DNA of 38,662 nucleotides, taken from positions 1 to 38,662 of the forward strand of contig CANMZB010000029.1 in assembly GCA_947502265.1 (NCBI GenBank). The letters run 5' to 3'. The position numbers were made by a program, and so were the translations under genes. Position 1 is the stretch's first letter, and every line of letters starts with the position of its first letter. This document shows, one piece after another, positions 7,970 to 16,530 of this stretch. Below the pieces are notes generated by a model. The model searched no databases. It was not told the DNA's origin and was given only the letters and a program-made list of their open reading frames with translations. This stretch comes from an uncultured Sulfitobacter sp. (GTDB taxonomy: Bacteria > Pseudomonadota > Alphaproteobacteria > Rhodobacterales > Rhodobacteraceae).

Positions 7970-9490
7970 ATGAACGAGATGAGCAAACCCGAAAGCGTCG
8001 ACGTATCGCCCTTCAGGGACCGGTACGACAACTTCATCGGCGGTAAATTCGTTGCCCCGGTCGACGGCGCCTATTTCGACAATGTAACCCCGATCACCGG
8101 GCAGACAGTCTGTCAGGTCGCGAGATCAGGTCCTGCCGACGTGGAGCTGGCACTCGACGCCGCGCACGCGGCAAAGGCGCAATGGGGGGCCACGTCCGCG
8201 ACGGAGCGGGCGAACATAATTCTCAAGATCGCGGACCGGCTGGAGGAAAATCTCGATCTTTTGGCTCGGGCCGAAACCTGGGACAATGGTAAACCGATCC
8301 GCGAGACGACGGCCGCCGATATTCCACTTGCGATCGACCATTTCCGGTATTTCGCCGGGGTATTGCGGGCGCAGGAAGGCACCATGTCCCAGATCGATGC
8401 GGACACTGTGGCCTATCACTACCATGAGCCTCTCGGCGTGGTCGGCCAGATCATCCCGTGGAACTTCTCGATCCTGATGGCCGCCTGGAAGCTGGCCCCG
8501 GCCTTGGCGGCGGGTAACTGCATCGTGCTGAAACCCGCGGAGCAGACTCCCGCAGCAATCCTGGTGCTGGCCGAACTGATCGCGGACCTGCTGCCTGACG
8601 GCGTGCTGAACGTCGTCAACGGCTACGGTGCCGAGGTCGGCGGGGCGCTGGCCGAGAGCCCCCGCATCGCCAAGATCGCTTTTACCGGCTCGACCGAGAC
8701 CGGCCGCAAGATCATGCAGGCCGCGACCAAGAACCTGATCCCGGTGACACTGGAACTCGGCGGCAAGTCGCCCAACGTCTTCTTCTCGGATATCATGGCC
8801 GAGGACGACGCGTTTCTCGACAAGGCGGTCGAGGGTTTCGTGCTGTTCGCGTTTAACCAGGGCGAAGTCTGCACCTGCCCCAGCCGTGCTCTGATCCAGG
8901 AAGACATCTACGAGGACTTCATCGAACGCTGCATCGCGCGGGTGAAAGCCATCAAACAGGGTGATCCGCGCGACATGGAGACCATGGTAGGCGCTCAGGC
9001 CAGCGAGGAGCAACGTGACAAGATCATGTCCTACTTCACCATAGGTGTCGAAGAGGGGGCCGAGGTGCTGACGGGTGGCGGTATGGCCGCCGTTTCGGAC
9101 GACATAGCAGGCGGCTTCTACATCCAGCCCACGATCCTGAAGGGTCACAACAAGATGCGCGTTTTCCAGGAGGAAATCTTCGGCCCTGTCGTGTCGGTTA
9201 CAACCTTCAAGGACGAAGCCGAGGCCTTGGCGCTGGCCAACGACACCATGTACGGCTTGGGTGCCGGTGTCTGGAGCCGAGACGCCAACCGCTGCTACCG
9301 CATGGGCCGCGGGATCGAGGCGGGCCGTGTCTGGGTCAACAACTATCACGCCTATCCCGCCCACGCTGCTTTCGGCGGATACAAGCAATCGGGAATTGGG
9401 CGTGAGAACCACAAGATGATGCTCGACCATTATCAGCAGACCAAGAACATGCTGGTCAGCTACAACCCAAACAAGCTTGGTTTTTTCTAA
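7970..9490 (+). CDS. NAD-dependent aldehyde dehydrogenase (acetaldehyde dehydrogenase type)
   Basis: 506 aa from the ATG at 7970, preceded by ACGGAGGAAG; a longer open frame to 7919 is not needed. It oxidises aldehydes to carboxylic acids with NAD. Seen: Rossmann segment [13 protein letters not shown], general base Glu262 in LELGGKSP, and catalytic Cys301 in [10 protein letters not shown], with a second Cys at 303 as in ExaC/AldA acetaldehyde dehydrogenases. The C-terminal [15 protein letters not shown] block is also standard. Thirteen base pairs separate it from the alcohol dehydrogenase, so both are probably one transcript ending at 10583. Together they convert a primary alcohol to the acid. 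Confidence 0.93.
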   Translation: MNEMSKPESVDVSPFRDRYDNFIGGKFVAPVDGAYFDNVTPITGQTVCQVARSGPADVELALDAAHAAKAQWGATSATERANIILKIADRLEENLDLLARAETWDNGKPIRETTAADIPLAIDHFRYFAGVLRAQEGTMSQIDADTVAYHYHEPLGVVGQIIPWNFSILMAAWKLAPALAAGNCIVLKPAEQTPAAILVLAELIADLLPDGVLNVVNGYGAEVGGALAESPRIAKIAFTGSTETGRKIMQAATKNLIPVTLELGGKSPNVFFSDIMAEDDAFLDKAVEGFVLFAFNQGEVCTCPSRALIQEDIYEDFIERCIARVKAIKQGDPRDMETMVGAQASEEQRDKIMSYFTIGVEEGAEVLTGGGMAAVSDDIAGGFYIQPTILKGHNKMRVFQEEIFGPVVSVTTFKDEAEALALANDTMYGLGAGVWSRDANRCYRMGRGIEAGRVWVNNYHAYPAHAAFGGYKQSGIGRENHKMMLDHYQQTKNMLVSYNPNKLGFF

Positions 9491-9503
9491 GGGAGACGAA
9501 AAG

Positions 9504-10538
9504 ATGTCAAAAACGATGAAAGCAGCCGTGGTCCGCGAATTCGGTGCGCCTCTCCGGATCGAGGAAGTACCCGTCCCCGAGGTCGAGCCCGGCATGATAC
9601 AGGTCGCCATTCAGGCCTCCGGCGTGTGCCACACGGACCTGCACGCCGCCGAGGGTGACTGGCCCGTCAAGCCCAAGCCACCGTTCATTCCCGGCCACGA
9701 AGGGGTCGGATTTGTCTCGGCCGTGGGCAAGGGTGTGACCCACGTGAAAGAGGGCGACCGCGTCGGCGTACCGTGGCTCTATACCGCCTGCGGCCATTGC
9801 CGCCATTGCCTCGGCGGCTGGGAAACGCTCTGCGAAAGCCAGCAGAACACCGGCTATTCGGTGAATGGAGGGTTTGCGGATTACGTCCTGGCCGATCCCA
9901 ACTACATCGGCCACCTGCCCGACAATATCGGGTTCAACGAAATCGCGCCCGTTCTCTGCGCGGGGGTTACTGTCTACAAGGGCCTCAAGATGACCGATGC
10001 CCGTCCGGGCGACACGGTCGCCATCTCGGGCATCGGCGGGCTCGGGCACATGGCTGTCCAATACGCCGTCGCTATGGGTTTTGACGTGGTCGCGGTCGAT
10101 ATAGACGATGCCAAGCTCGACCTAGCGCGGCGGCTGGGGGCGAAGATCACCGTGAACGCCCGCACAAGCGAGGACCCGGCGGCCGAGGTCAAACGTGAAA
10201 CAGGGGGGGGCGTTCAAGGCATCCTGGTGACGGCGGTCAGTGAAAAGGCCTTCGAGCAAGCCGTTGGCATGGTGGATCGAGGAGGTACGGTTGCGCTGAA
10301 CGGCCTTCCGCCCGGTGACTTTCCGCTCAACATCTTCGGTATGGTGCTCAATGGCGTCACCGTGCGCGGCTCCATCGTGGGCACGCGGCTCGATCTTCAA
10401 AAATCGCTCGATTTTGCGAGCGCCGGCAAGGTGAAGGCCACCATTGAGACGGCGTCTCTGGACGAGGTCAACACGATCTTCGACCGGATGAAGGCCGGCA
10501 AGATCGAAGGCCGGATGGTCATGGATCTCTCCGCCTGA
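9504..10538 (+). CDS. adhP: Zinc-dependent alcohol dehydrogenase, AdhP type
   Basis: 344 aa from the ATG at 9504, preceded by GGGAGACGAAAAG. Medium-chain zinc alcohol dehydrogenase that interconverts primary alcohols and aldehydes. Catalytic zinc ligands lie in GVCHTDLH (Cys42) and PGHEGVG (His64-Glu65); the structural zinc is held by four cysteines in CGHCRHCLGGWETLC (96, 99, 102, 110). GIGGLGH is the NAD-binding loop. Length and motif spacing match propanol-preferring AdhP. It is the second gene of the operon with aldehyde dehydrogenase and is followed by a strong hairpin. The physiological alcohol (ethanol or propanol) is inferred from the family. Confidence 0.9.
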   Translation: MSKTMKAAVVREFGAPLRIEEVPVPEVEPGMIQVAIQASGVCHTDLHAAEGDWPVKPKPPFIPGHEGVGFVSAVGKGVTHVKEGDRVGVPWLYTACGHCRHCLGGWETLCESQQNTGYSVNGGFADYVLADPNYIGHLPDNIGFNEIAPVLCAGVTVYKGLKMTDARPGDTVAISGIGGLGHMAVQYAVAMGFDVVAVDIDDAKLDLARRLGAKITVNARTSEDPAAEVKRETGGGVQGILVTAVSEKAFEQAVGMVDRGGTVALNGLPPGDFPLNIFGMVLNGVTVRGSIVGTRLDLQKSLDFASAGKVKATIETASLDEVNTIFDRMKAGKIEGRMVMDLSA

Positions 10539-10546
10539 TCTGACCA

Positions 10547-10583
10547 TAGCGGTCGGCCCGAATTCTATCCGGGCCGACCGCTA
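10547..10583 (+). terminator. Hairpin terminator of the aldehyde/alcohol dehydrogenase operon
   Basis: TAGCGGTCGGCCCG and CGGGCCGACCGCTA form a perfect 14-bp stem with a 9-nt loop, 9 bp after the adhP stop. There is no long T tract, so termination strength is uncertain, but position and stem make the role likely. Confidence 0.75.
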
Positions 10584-10885
10584 TTAACACGACCGCGCGT
10601 CTCTCGCTGCGGAAAGCGTGTATTCTGCTGCACACCGGCAGCGAAGGCAATTCTGAAAGCGCCGTACAATACTCGCCACTCAACGACGGCCTCCTCGGTC
10701 GTATTCGATCCAGGTTTATCAATGGTCGACCCGCTTATCCACGAGAAAAAGCGGCTGAAAATCTAAACTCCTGAGATCGCTGCAGTTCCAACCTTCTGCA
10801 GAGTATTTTGCGCGAAATGCCTGATCTTTACTTCGTCGAAACGGGTTCGGGCCAAGATTGTCCGGTTCACGATACGAGCGGAGGC
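10584..10885. other. 302-bp gap without a supported gene
   Basis: Between the operon terminator and the second IS6 copy. Short open frames here have no recognisable homology or ribosome binding site. Nothing else was identified. Confidence 0.4.
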
Positions 10886-11702
10886 GGTATTGTCACATTA
10901 ACTCGCCCTAGATTGCCGGTGTAGCGGCGTCGGCATAGGTAGTGTTGATGCAAACTCAGAACATCAGTTACAAGCGCCACCGGTTTCCACCCCAGATCAT
11001 TGCTCATGTTGTCTGGCTCTACGCCCGGTTCAACTTGAGCCTGCGCGAGGTCGAGGAGATGATGCTGGCACGTGGCGTAGACGTTTCGTACGAGACGATC
11101 CGGCGCTGGACCGTCAAGTTCGGCCCTCGGATCGCCCACGTTCTGAGGCGACGGCAGCCGCGCCCCGGCGATGTCTGGCACTTAGACGAAGTCGTCGTGA
11201 AGATCGCGGGTCGGTCATACTGGCTGTGGCGTGCCGTCGACCAACACGGCGTTGTTCTTGAGGAAATCCTGCAATCGAGGCGAGACAAGCGCGCGGCAAA
11301 GCGGCTTTTGGTTAAGCTGATGAAACGCTGGGGCGTCGTTCCCAAAAGGATCATTACGGACAAATTGCGATCCTACGGCGCCGCTAAGCGCGAGGTCGCG
11401 CCTGGCCTTGATCATTGGTCCCACAAGGGGCTCAATAACCGTGCAGAAAACAGCCATCTACCTTTTCGAAAACGAGAGCGGGTGATGCAGGGTTTCCGAT
11501 CACCGGCTGGATTACAACGCTTCGTCTCGATGCAATCTGCAACCCGCAATCGCTTCTCCGTTCCGGCCCGCCGACGCTCCGCCCTCACTATCCGTTACCA
11601 TCGGCTCGAAGCGTTCGATGCCTGGAAAATGGCGGCCTGCATCACCTGACATTCCCAGAGCCCGGACCCTTCCAGGAACGAAAGAGTTAATGTGACAACA
11701 CC
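10886..11702 (+). mobile_element. IS6-family insertion sequence, copy 2 (intact)
   Basis: Starts with GGTATTGTCACATTAA and ends with the complement of GGTGTTGTCACATTAA (one mismatch), 817 bp, with an intact transposase. It is in the same orientation as the defective copy at 3176-4032, so the 6.85 kb between them has the architecture of an IS6 composite transposon. The flanking 8-mers (gcggaggc and cctcggtt) differ, so no target duplication supports a simple insertion. Confidence 0.85.
10942..11649 (+). CDS. IS6-family transposase
   Basis: 235 aa from GTG at 10942 (an ATG lies at 10948), the normal IS6/IS26 length. Conserved: FSL-type N-terminal block RFNLSLREVEEMMLARGVDVSYETI, first catalytic Asp in DVWHLDEVVVK, second in IITDKLRSYGAA, and Glu in NNRAENSHLPFRKRER. 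The DDE triad and the terminal basic region are complete, so it should be active. It is highly similar along its whole length to the broken copy at 3232. Confidence 0.92.
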   Translation: MLMQTQNISYKRHRFPPQIIAHVVWLYARFNLSLREVEEMMLARGVDVSYETIRRWTVKFGPRIAHVLRRRQPRPGDVWHLDEVVVKIAGRSYWLWRAVDQHGVVLEEILQSRRDKRAAKRLLVKLMKRWGVVPKRIITDKLRSYGAAKREVAPGLDHWSHKGLNNRAENSHLPFRKRERVMQGFRSPAGLQRFVSMQSATRNRFSVPARRRSALTIRYHRLEAFDAWKMAACIT

Positions 11703-11871
11703 CCTCGGTTTCACACGGTTCGGCCCGTGGTCCGGGCGGCAAATAATCTGGCTCCTCTTCCATGGGACCGGGCAGGAACCAAAGATCGTCCTCGGACGAC
11801 TGTTCCACCTCCTCAACGTCGAGGTAGAGAGCATCAGATTCATCATGAAAGGCAGGCGCTTGAGGCTTCAT
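11703..11871 (-). pseudogene. N-terminal fragment of a plasmid gene cut by IS6 copy 2
   Basis: An ATG at 11871 opens an acidic frame with ESDALYLDVEEVEQSSEDD and then LWFLPGPMEEEPDYLPPGPR, which runs into the IS6 right end at 11702. The LWFLPGP...PPGPR block resembles the N-terminal part of RHE_PE00001/DUF1612-type proteins on rhizobial and rhodobacterial plasmids. That match is from memory and weak. No continuation was found on the left side of the IS element. Confidence 0.4.
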
Positions 11872-12097
11872 ATGTGCAAAATACTGGAGTTTTGCATTTT
11901 ACCCAAGGGTTTTGTCGGAATGCGCCAGCGCTCCTTATATAGCACGCGCGGGCGATGGTCGGCGTGGGCTCTCTGATCGCGCTCATTGTATGGAAACCAA
12001 GGGCATTCCGGTAAACACCGCCACAGAGAGCGCCCTTGCATCCGTTTACAAACGGTCGTTTAATGACGCTACATGAAACTGCAAAAAGATTGTTTTG
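11872..12097. other. Noncoding region upstream of the split recombinase
   Basis: Contains the palindrome AAACG-GT-CGTTT at about 12050-12061 and A/T-rich stretches, plausibly promoter and recombination (res-like) sites for the recombinase whose first codons begin at 12098. No gene was seen. Confidence 0.35.
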
Positions 12098-12130
12098 ATG
12101 CCCCTGATCGGTTATGCCCGCGTTGTCTAA
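12098..12130 (+). pseudogene. First codons of a serine recombinase, separated from the rest
   Basis: ATG at 12098 encodes MPLIGYARV, the standard first strand of serine recombinases, and then hits TAA at 12128. The expected continuation, VSTEDQTPLPQSQAL, begins at 14333 on the same strand. The gene was therefore split by about 2.2 kb of inserted DNA. If the insert is removed, the frame reads YARVSTEDQ. Confidence 0.75.
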
Positions 12131-12144
12131 TCGCGTCTTTTCAG

Positions 12145-12771
12145 TCAAGATCTACTTTCTTCCTTCCCGGCGTTTTCCAGCAGATCACGGCCTGCGGCTT
12201 TCAGAGACCCGTCGGCATGCAGGTAATGGTAAAGGGTCGACGGCCTGATCCCGCCGAGTTCCGTGCATATCTCCGGAATGGATCGTTTGCTGTCGGCCAT
12301 GAGGTGCCGCGCATATCGTAGCTTGTCGTAGGTCATGACCCGTGGCCGCCCTCCCTTTCTGCCCCGCGCGCGGGCTGCGGCCAGCCCTTCTTTTACCCGT
12401 TGCCGGATGATATTGCGCTCCATTTCAGCAAAAGCGGCCTGAATTTGCAGGAAAGCTCTACCTGTTGGTGTCGTCGTGTCCATCGGCGCGTTCAGCGCCC
12501 GGAAGGCGATACCGCGGCCTTCCAGTTGGTCGATCAGGGTGATCAGCTCTCCTGCAAGACGCCCGAGCCGGTCGAGATCAAGCACCACAAGCACATCGCC
12601 TTTGCGGAGAAAATCGAGACAAGCAGCAAGGCCCGGCCGGTCGGCTTTGGCCCCCGATACGCGATCCTCGAAGATCCGCTCGCATCCGGCAGCGTTGAGG
12701 GCATCAAGCTGGCGGTCGAGAACCTGCGCACCCTCAATCGTGGAAATTCGGGCATAACCTATCAGTCCCAA
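12145..12771 (-). CDS. Serine resolvase (second, complete)
   Basis: 208 aa starting at TTG 12771 with GGAGG seven bases upstream. LIGYARISTIEGAQVLDRQ carries the catalytic Ser, and LDLDRLGRLAGELITLIDQL and AAFAEMERNIIRQRVKEGLAAAR are the conserved catalytic blocks. The C-terminus holds GGRPRVMTYDK and a helix-turn-helix (SIPEICTELGGIRPSTLYHYL). It is a complete Tn3-type resolvase with all expected regions. Its stop lies only 15 bp from the stop of the interrupted recombinase fragment facing it. No cognate transposase is present. Confidence 0.88.
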   Translation of the reverse strand: MGLIGYARISTIEGAQVLDRQLDALNAAGCERIFEDRVSGAKADRPGLAACLDFLRKGDVLVVLDLDRLGRLAGELITLIDQLEGRGIAFRALNAPMDTTTPTGRAFLQIQAAFAEMERNIIRQRVKEGLAAARARGRKGGRPRVMTYDKLRYARHLMADSKRSIPEICTELGGIRPSTLYHYLHADGSLKAAGRDLLENAGKEESRS

Positions 12772-13216
12772 GCCAAAGCCTCCTTCACCGCAGCCGTCTC
12801 TATCACGATAAACCTATTCTACCGCCAAGTTCTCGACAATTGATTTATACTGGTTTTTCGTAAATCGCCGGTGGTGAAAACTGCGCCCCAGACTGAGCCG
12901 AGGCCAACCCACGGCAAACAGGTGTTTATCGCAGGGCACTGCCATAGCAGCGGAGCTGCCATGCCGCCTTGTGTAGAGATGCGAAGTGCATGGCCGGGGT
13001 CAGGGTTGTCTACGCGGTCAGCTCACAAGCTGCCGCACGATGAAGTTCGAGACGGACCCCGCTATGTCTCGAAGCGCAATTCGCCGTTGGACGATTGCAG
13101 CGCGCATATCGCGGTGGACCTCATGTCTCACGTCCCGGTGGACGCACCCGCCGCTTTACAGGCAGCGGATCTCTTGGCAAGTGCCTACATGGCGATCACC
13201 TGTTGTTTCACTTGGC
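12772..13216. other. 445-bp noncoding stretch between resolvase and IS110 transposase
   Basis: The resolvase-proximal part (12780-12860) is A/T-rich with the resolvase ribosome binding site and segments such as TTGTCGAGAA that could be res sites. The remainder lies downstream of the IS110-family transposase, where IS1111-type members keep their noncoding guide-RNA (bridge/seek RNA) region. No protein-coding frame is convincing. Confidence 0.4.
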
Positions 13217-14257
13217 TTACGCTGGCATGTTCTTCTCCGCCTCAAACGGCTGCCCGCTCCGCCACATTGCGTGCAGAACCACCGCGAGCTTCCGAGCGAC
13301 GGCCACATTCGCCCGCTTAAACCCGACGCGCTCGCGCAATCTCAGGCCCCAGCGGCGAAGAGCGCTGTCGGTGCGCGCTCGCGTCAAAATATGGGCGGCC
13401 GCTTCATACAAATACGACCGCAGCAGCTTGTCCCCTTGCCGGGAAATCCTGCCCTGCACGTTGATCGTGCCCGATTGGTAGCGCCGTGGAGTCAGCCCGA
13501 TCCAGGCAGCAGCCGTTCGTCCCGACCGGAACGTGGCCGGGTCACCGATTGCACCGACAAAACCCACAGCCGTCAGATAACCAACGCCCGGAACTGTCAT
13601 CATCAACTGGCACCGCGGATCGGCGCGCACCACGGCACGGATTGCCCGTTCATGGCGCGCCACCTGCACCCTGCCCGCGCGCCAGGCCTCCAGTAGGGGG
13701 CTAATGATCACATTGAGATCGGCACGCGAGGCAAGATGCTCAACCACCCGGCGCTCGAAGGTTTTGGCTCCTCCGTTTCCGGTGCCCGCAGCAAGTGAAA
13801 TACCGAATGTGCGCAGCGCCCCGCGTATCGCATTGGCAAGATCAAGAACGCAGCGCAGCATGGTCGCCCGCGCTCTCAACAGCGCACGTTTGCGCATGTC
13901 TTCCCAACCCTTGACCCTCACTTCCCGGAAAAGCCCCGTGCGCAGCAGATGCGCCAAGCCCTGTGCGTCATTGGCATCCGTCTTGTTGATGCTGATCGAA
14001 AGGGCCGCATGTGCTTGTCGGGCATCCATGCAAACCATCGGAAATCCACGGTCGGTCAACTCATGCCAGAGCCAAGTCGTCCAGCACCCGGTTTCCAATC
14101 CAACCAGAGAGAGATCGTTCGCGTACGGAGACAGCACGCTGGCCAGTGCATCGGGGTCCGTCAGTGTCTTGCCCCGCCACAGGCAAGTGCCCTTCTCGTC
14201 GACGATATGGATCGACGTGCTCTTCTTCGACACGTCCAAAGCGGCAAAAACAGTCAT
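13217..14257 (-). CDS. IS110-family transposase
   Basis: 346 aa from ATG 14257, preceded by AGGAGG. IS110 enzymes use a RuvC-like DEDD domain plus a C-terminal serine (Tnp) domain and insert with the help of a structured noncoding RNA. Seen: VFAALDVSK (first Asp), VGLETGCW (Glu), KTDANDAQG (Asp pair), then the C-terminal VPGVGYLTAVGFVGAIGDP, FRSGRTAAAWIGLTPRRYQSG and GRISRQGDKLLRSYLYEAA. All family blocks are intact. The upstream side is only about 75 bp long before foreign sequence, so the noncoding RNA region is more likely on the downstream side (below 13217). Confidence 0.9.
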   Translation of the reverse strand: MTVFAALDVSKKSTSIHIVDEKGTCLWRGKTLTDPDALASVLSPYANDLSLVGLETGCWTTWLWHELTDRGFPMVCMDARQAHAALSISINKTDANDAQGLAHLLRTGLFREVRVKGWEDMRKRALLRARATMLRCVLDLANAIRGALRTFGISLAAGTGNGGAKTFERRVVEHLASRADLNVIISPLLEAWRAGRVQVARHERAIRAVVRADPRCQLMMTVPGVGYLTAVGFVGAIGDPATFRSGRTAAAWIGLTPRRYQSGTINVQGRISRQGDKLLRSYLYEAAAHILTRARTDSALRRWGLRLRERVGFKRANVAVARKLAVVLHAMWRSGQPFEAEKNMPA

Positions 14258-14290
14258 GGTATCCTCCTGTGAAAATCGCAGAATCGCAGA

Positions 14291-15193
14291 ATGCACCAAA
14301 CCGTCAGAATTGCGCGCCCGCGATTACGTCATGTATCGACCGAGGATCAGACCCCCCTGCCCCAATCGCAGGCCCTGAAATCCGCGGGTTGCGCCGAGAT
14401 CCATGAAGAACAGGCCTCGGGCGGCAATCGTGCGCGGCCGGTGCTTGCGCGGGTGTTGGAACGCATCGGCAAAGGCGACACGCTGGTCGTCGTTCGGATC
14501 GACCGACTGGCGCGGTCGCTGTCGCATCTGCTGGAGGTGATCGAACGGCTTGAGGCAAAGGGCGCATTCTTCCGCTCGATCGAGGATCCGATCGACACCG
14601 CATCCCCGCAGGGCAAGTTCACGTTGCAAGTACTGGGGGCTGCGGCCGAGTTCGAACGCGCCCTGATCCGGGAACGCACCAAGGCCGGCCTTGCCAGCGC
14701 ACGCACAAAGGGCCGCATTGGCGGGAACCCTGGGCTGCGGGCCAAAGACCCTGCCGCTCTTCGCAAGGTGCGACTGGCGCGACAGGACGGCTACATTGAG
14801 CGTCTGAACGAAACGGCACAAGATTGGGTGCCTCATGTGCGCCGGTTGCGCCCCGACTTGGCCTGGGAAGACGTGTTGCGCATCATCAACGGCCCCCTGC
14901 CCGAGGCGCGTCGCTGGAACCAAAGCCGCCTTCAACGCGCCGTGAAGGCCTATGTCCGCGACGGCTTCCTGCCCGAGACAGTTTTGGCCCGCGCCGGTCG
15001 CCGCGAAACCGACGACCGTCTGCCCGCCATCGTCGCCGCCATCAAGGGCGCGGATCCCGGCATTACGCTCCAGGCGATCTGCACCCGGCTGGAAGCGATG
15101 CGCGAGCGCACGCCCCGCGGAAGGTCCAAGTGGCAGCCGTCATCGGTGAAAATGCTTCTGGAACGCGCTGAGAAACTTGGGTTGCTTGACTGA
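14291..15193 (+). pseudogene. Serine recombinase, main part lacking its native N-terminus
   Basis: The native frame resumes at 14333 with VSTEDQTPLPQSQALKSAG, so the catalytic Ser is kept while the first strand (MPLIGYAR) remains at 12098. The body has VVVRIDRLARSLSHLLEVIE and LGAAAEFERALIRERTKAGLASARTKG, followed by an unusually long C-terminal region (about 150 aa) not found in small resolvases. An ATG at 14291 inside the inserted DNA could give a 300-aa product with a substituted N-terminus (MHQTVRIARPRLRH). Whether that folds is unknown. The gene ends 143 bp before repA. Confidence 0.7.
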
Positions 15194-15219
15194 ATTGAGT
15201 AGTGCCTGCGCTTGTGTCT

Positions 15220-15236
15220 GTGTGGTTGAACCACAC
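15220..15236. promoter_or_regulatory. Palindrome in the repABC promoter region
   Basis: GTGTGGTT-G-AACCACAC is a perfect inverted repeat with 8-bp arms, 100 bp upstream of repA. RepA proteins autorepress their operon from operators in this position, so an operator role is plausible. It does not match the two parS palindromes near 18.9 kb. Confidence 0.5.
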
Positions 15237-15336
15237 CATATCTAGAAAGAGCTTGCACGAATCTGATAGCTCGGGCAATAGTCTCGATAAATAACGCGCG
15301 GTCATATAAAAAACGCGCCCACGAATCGAGGCAGAG

Positions 15337-16530
15337 ATGAGCGAAGCTGAGCAGGACCTAGACATTGCCATCGGGCACTACGCAGAGCTTCTCGCGTCAA
15401 ACCTTCATGCGCAACGTGCGGCCCGCTTCCCTCCCGACGCCAAGAAAGTCATGCGCAGCCTGACTAGCGGCGAGGCGGCAGAGTTGCTTGGCGTCGATCA
15501 TACCTACCTTCGCAAGCTTCATCGAGAAGGAAAGATCGCTGACGTCGAAACCACTGCGGGCAGCCACCGTCGGTATACACTCGATGATATCTGGGAGATC
15601 CGCCACGCCCTAGAGGCAAACGCGAAGAAGCCTGGGACCTACGTGCCGGGGCGTCGTGCCGGTGACGAGCTTCAGATTGTCTCCGTTGTGAACTTCAAAG
15701 GCGGCTCGGGGAAAACGACAACATCAGCTCACCTTGCGCAGCGCTTGGCTCTCAAGGGATATCGTGTCCTTGCGATCGATCTGGACCCCCAAGCATCCTT
15801 TTCCGCGCTGCATGGCATCCAACCTGAGCTGGACCTGATGGAGGGTGGAACGCTGTATGACGCAGTTCGCTATGATGAACCGGTCCCGATCTCGGAAGTA
15901 ATCCGTAAAACCTACATCCGAGGCCTCGACCTTATCCCCGGGAACCTAGAGCTCATGGAATTCGAACATGAGACGCCGGCTGCCATCCAGCGAGGCGGCG
16001 CCCGCGCGTTCTTTGCCCGTGTGCGTGATGCGCTCGATAGTGTTGAAGCAGACTATGACGTCGTCGTCATCGACTGTCCGCCGCAGCTTGGCTTCCTGAC
16101 CATGTCTGCCTTGTCGGCGTCCTCCGGGGTGCTTGTCACCGTTCACCCACAGATGCTCGATCTCATGTCTATGTCGCAGTTTTTGCGCATGACCGCTGAT
16201 CTGCTTGGCGTCATCCGGGACGCCGGCGCAAACCTTCGCTTTGACTGGCTGCGTTTCCTGCCAACTCGCTACAAGGTGGGTGATGCACCGCAAACTGAGG
16301 TCATTGCCTTCATCCGGGGTCTTTTCGGCAGGTCCGTTCTGACCAATCACATGGTCGAATCGACTGCGATTTCGGATGCGGGGCTCACAAAGCAGACGCT
16401 CTATGAGGCCGACAAGAAGGAATTCACGCGCCAGACTTTCGATCGCGCGATCGATTCCATGAACGGCGTCAACGACGAGATCGCTGCGATCATTCAGAAC
16501 ACGTGGGGACGCAATGGCAAGAAAGCCTAA
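15337..16530 (+). CDS. repA: Plasmid partitioning ATPase RepA (ParA type)
   Basis: 397 aa, normal for RepA of repABC plasmids. An N-terminal MerR-like HTH (SGEAAELLGVDHTYLRKLHREG, then SHRRYTLDDIWEIR) serves operator binding. The deviant Walker A motif is NFKGGSGKTTTS (Lys121-Thr128), Walker A' is DLDPQASFS, and Walker B is VVIDCPPQLG. It moves plasmid copies with RepB and represses the operon. It overlaps repB by 17 bp, the usual arrangement. The start at 15337 is the only one giving the family N-terminus. Confidence 0.95.
   Translation: MSEAEQDLDIAIGHYAELLASNLHAQRAARFPPDAKKVMRSLTSGEAAELLGVDHTYLRKLHREGKIADVETTAGSHRRYTLDDIWEIRHALEANAKKPGTYVPGRRAGDELQIVSVVNFKGGSGKTTTSAHLAQRLALKGYRVLAIDLDPQASFSALHGIQPELDLMEGGTLYDAVRYDEPVPISEVIRKTYIRGLDLIPGNLELMEFEHETPAAIQRGGARAFFARVRDALDSVEADYDVVVIDCPPQLGFLTMSALSASSGVLVTVHPQMLDLMSMSQFLRMTADLLGVIRDAGANLRFDWLRFLPTRYKVGDAPQTEVIAFIRGLFGRSVLTNHMVESTAISDAGLTKQTLYEADKKEFTRQTFDRAIDSMNGVNDEIAAIIQNTWGRNGKKA

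Larger units (their letters stand above)
12124..14331. mobile_element. About 2.2 kb of inserted DNA splitting a serine recombinase gene
   Basis: Left edge follows GCCCGCGT of the 5' recombinase codons; right edge precedes GTATCGACCGAGG of the 3' part. The insert carries a second serine resolvase (minus strand), a 445-bp noncoding stretch and an IS110-family transposase (minus strand). Near the edges, TAATCGCG follows the left junction and its complement CGCGATTA precedes the right one, a possible short inverted repeat. Whether this arrived in one event or two is unknown. Confidence 0.6.

Noticed and set aside
8126..9610. 494-codon open frame on the minus strand
   Set aside because: It lies exactly opposite the aldehyde dehydrogenase gene and has no family features; high GC third positions keep the antisense frame open.
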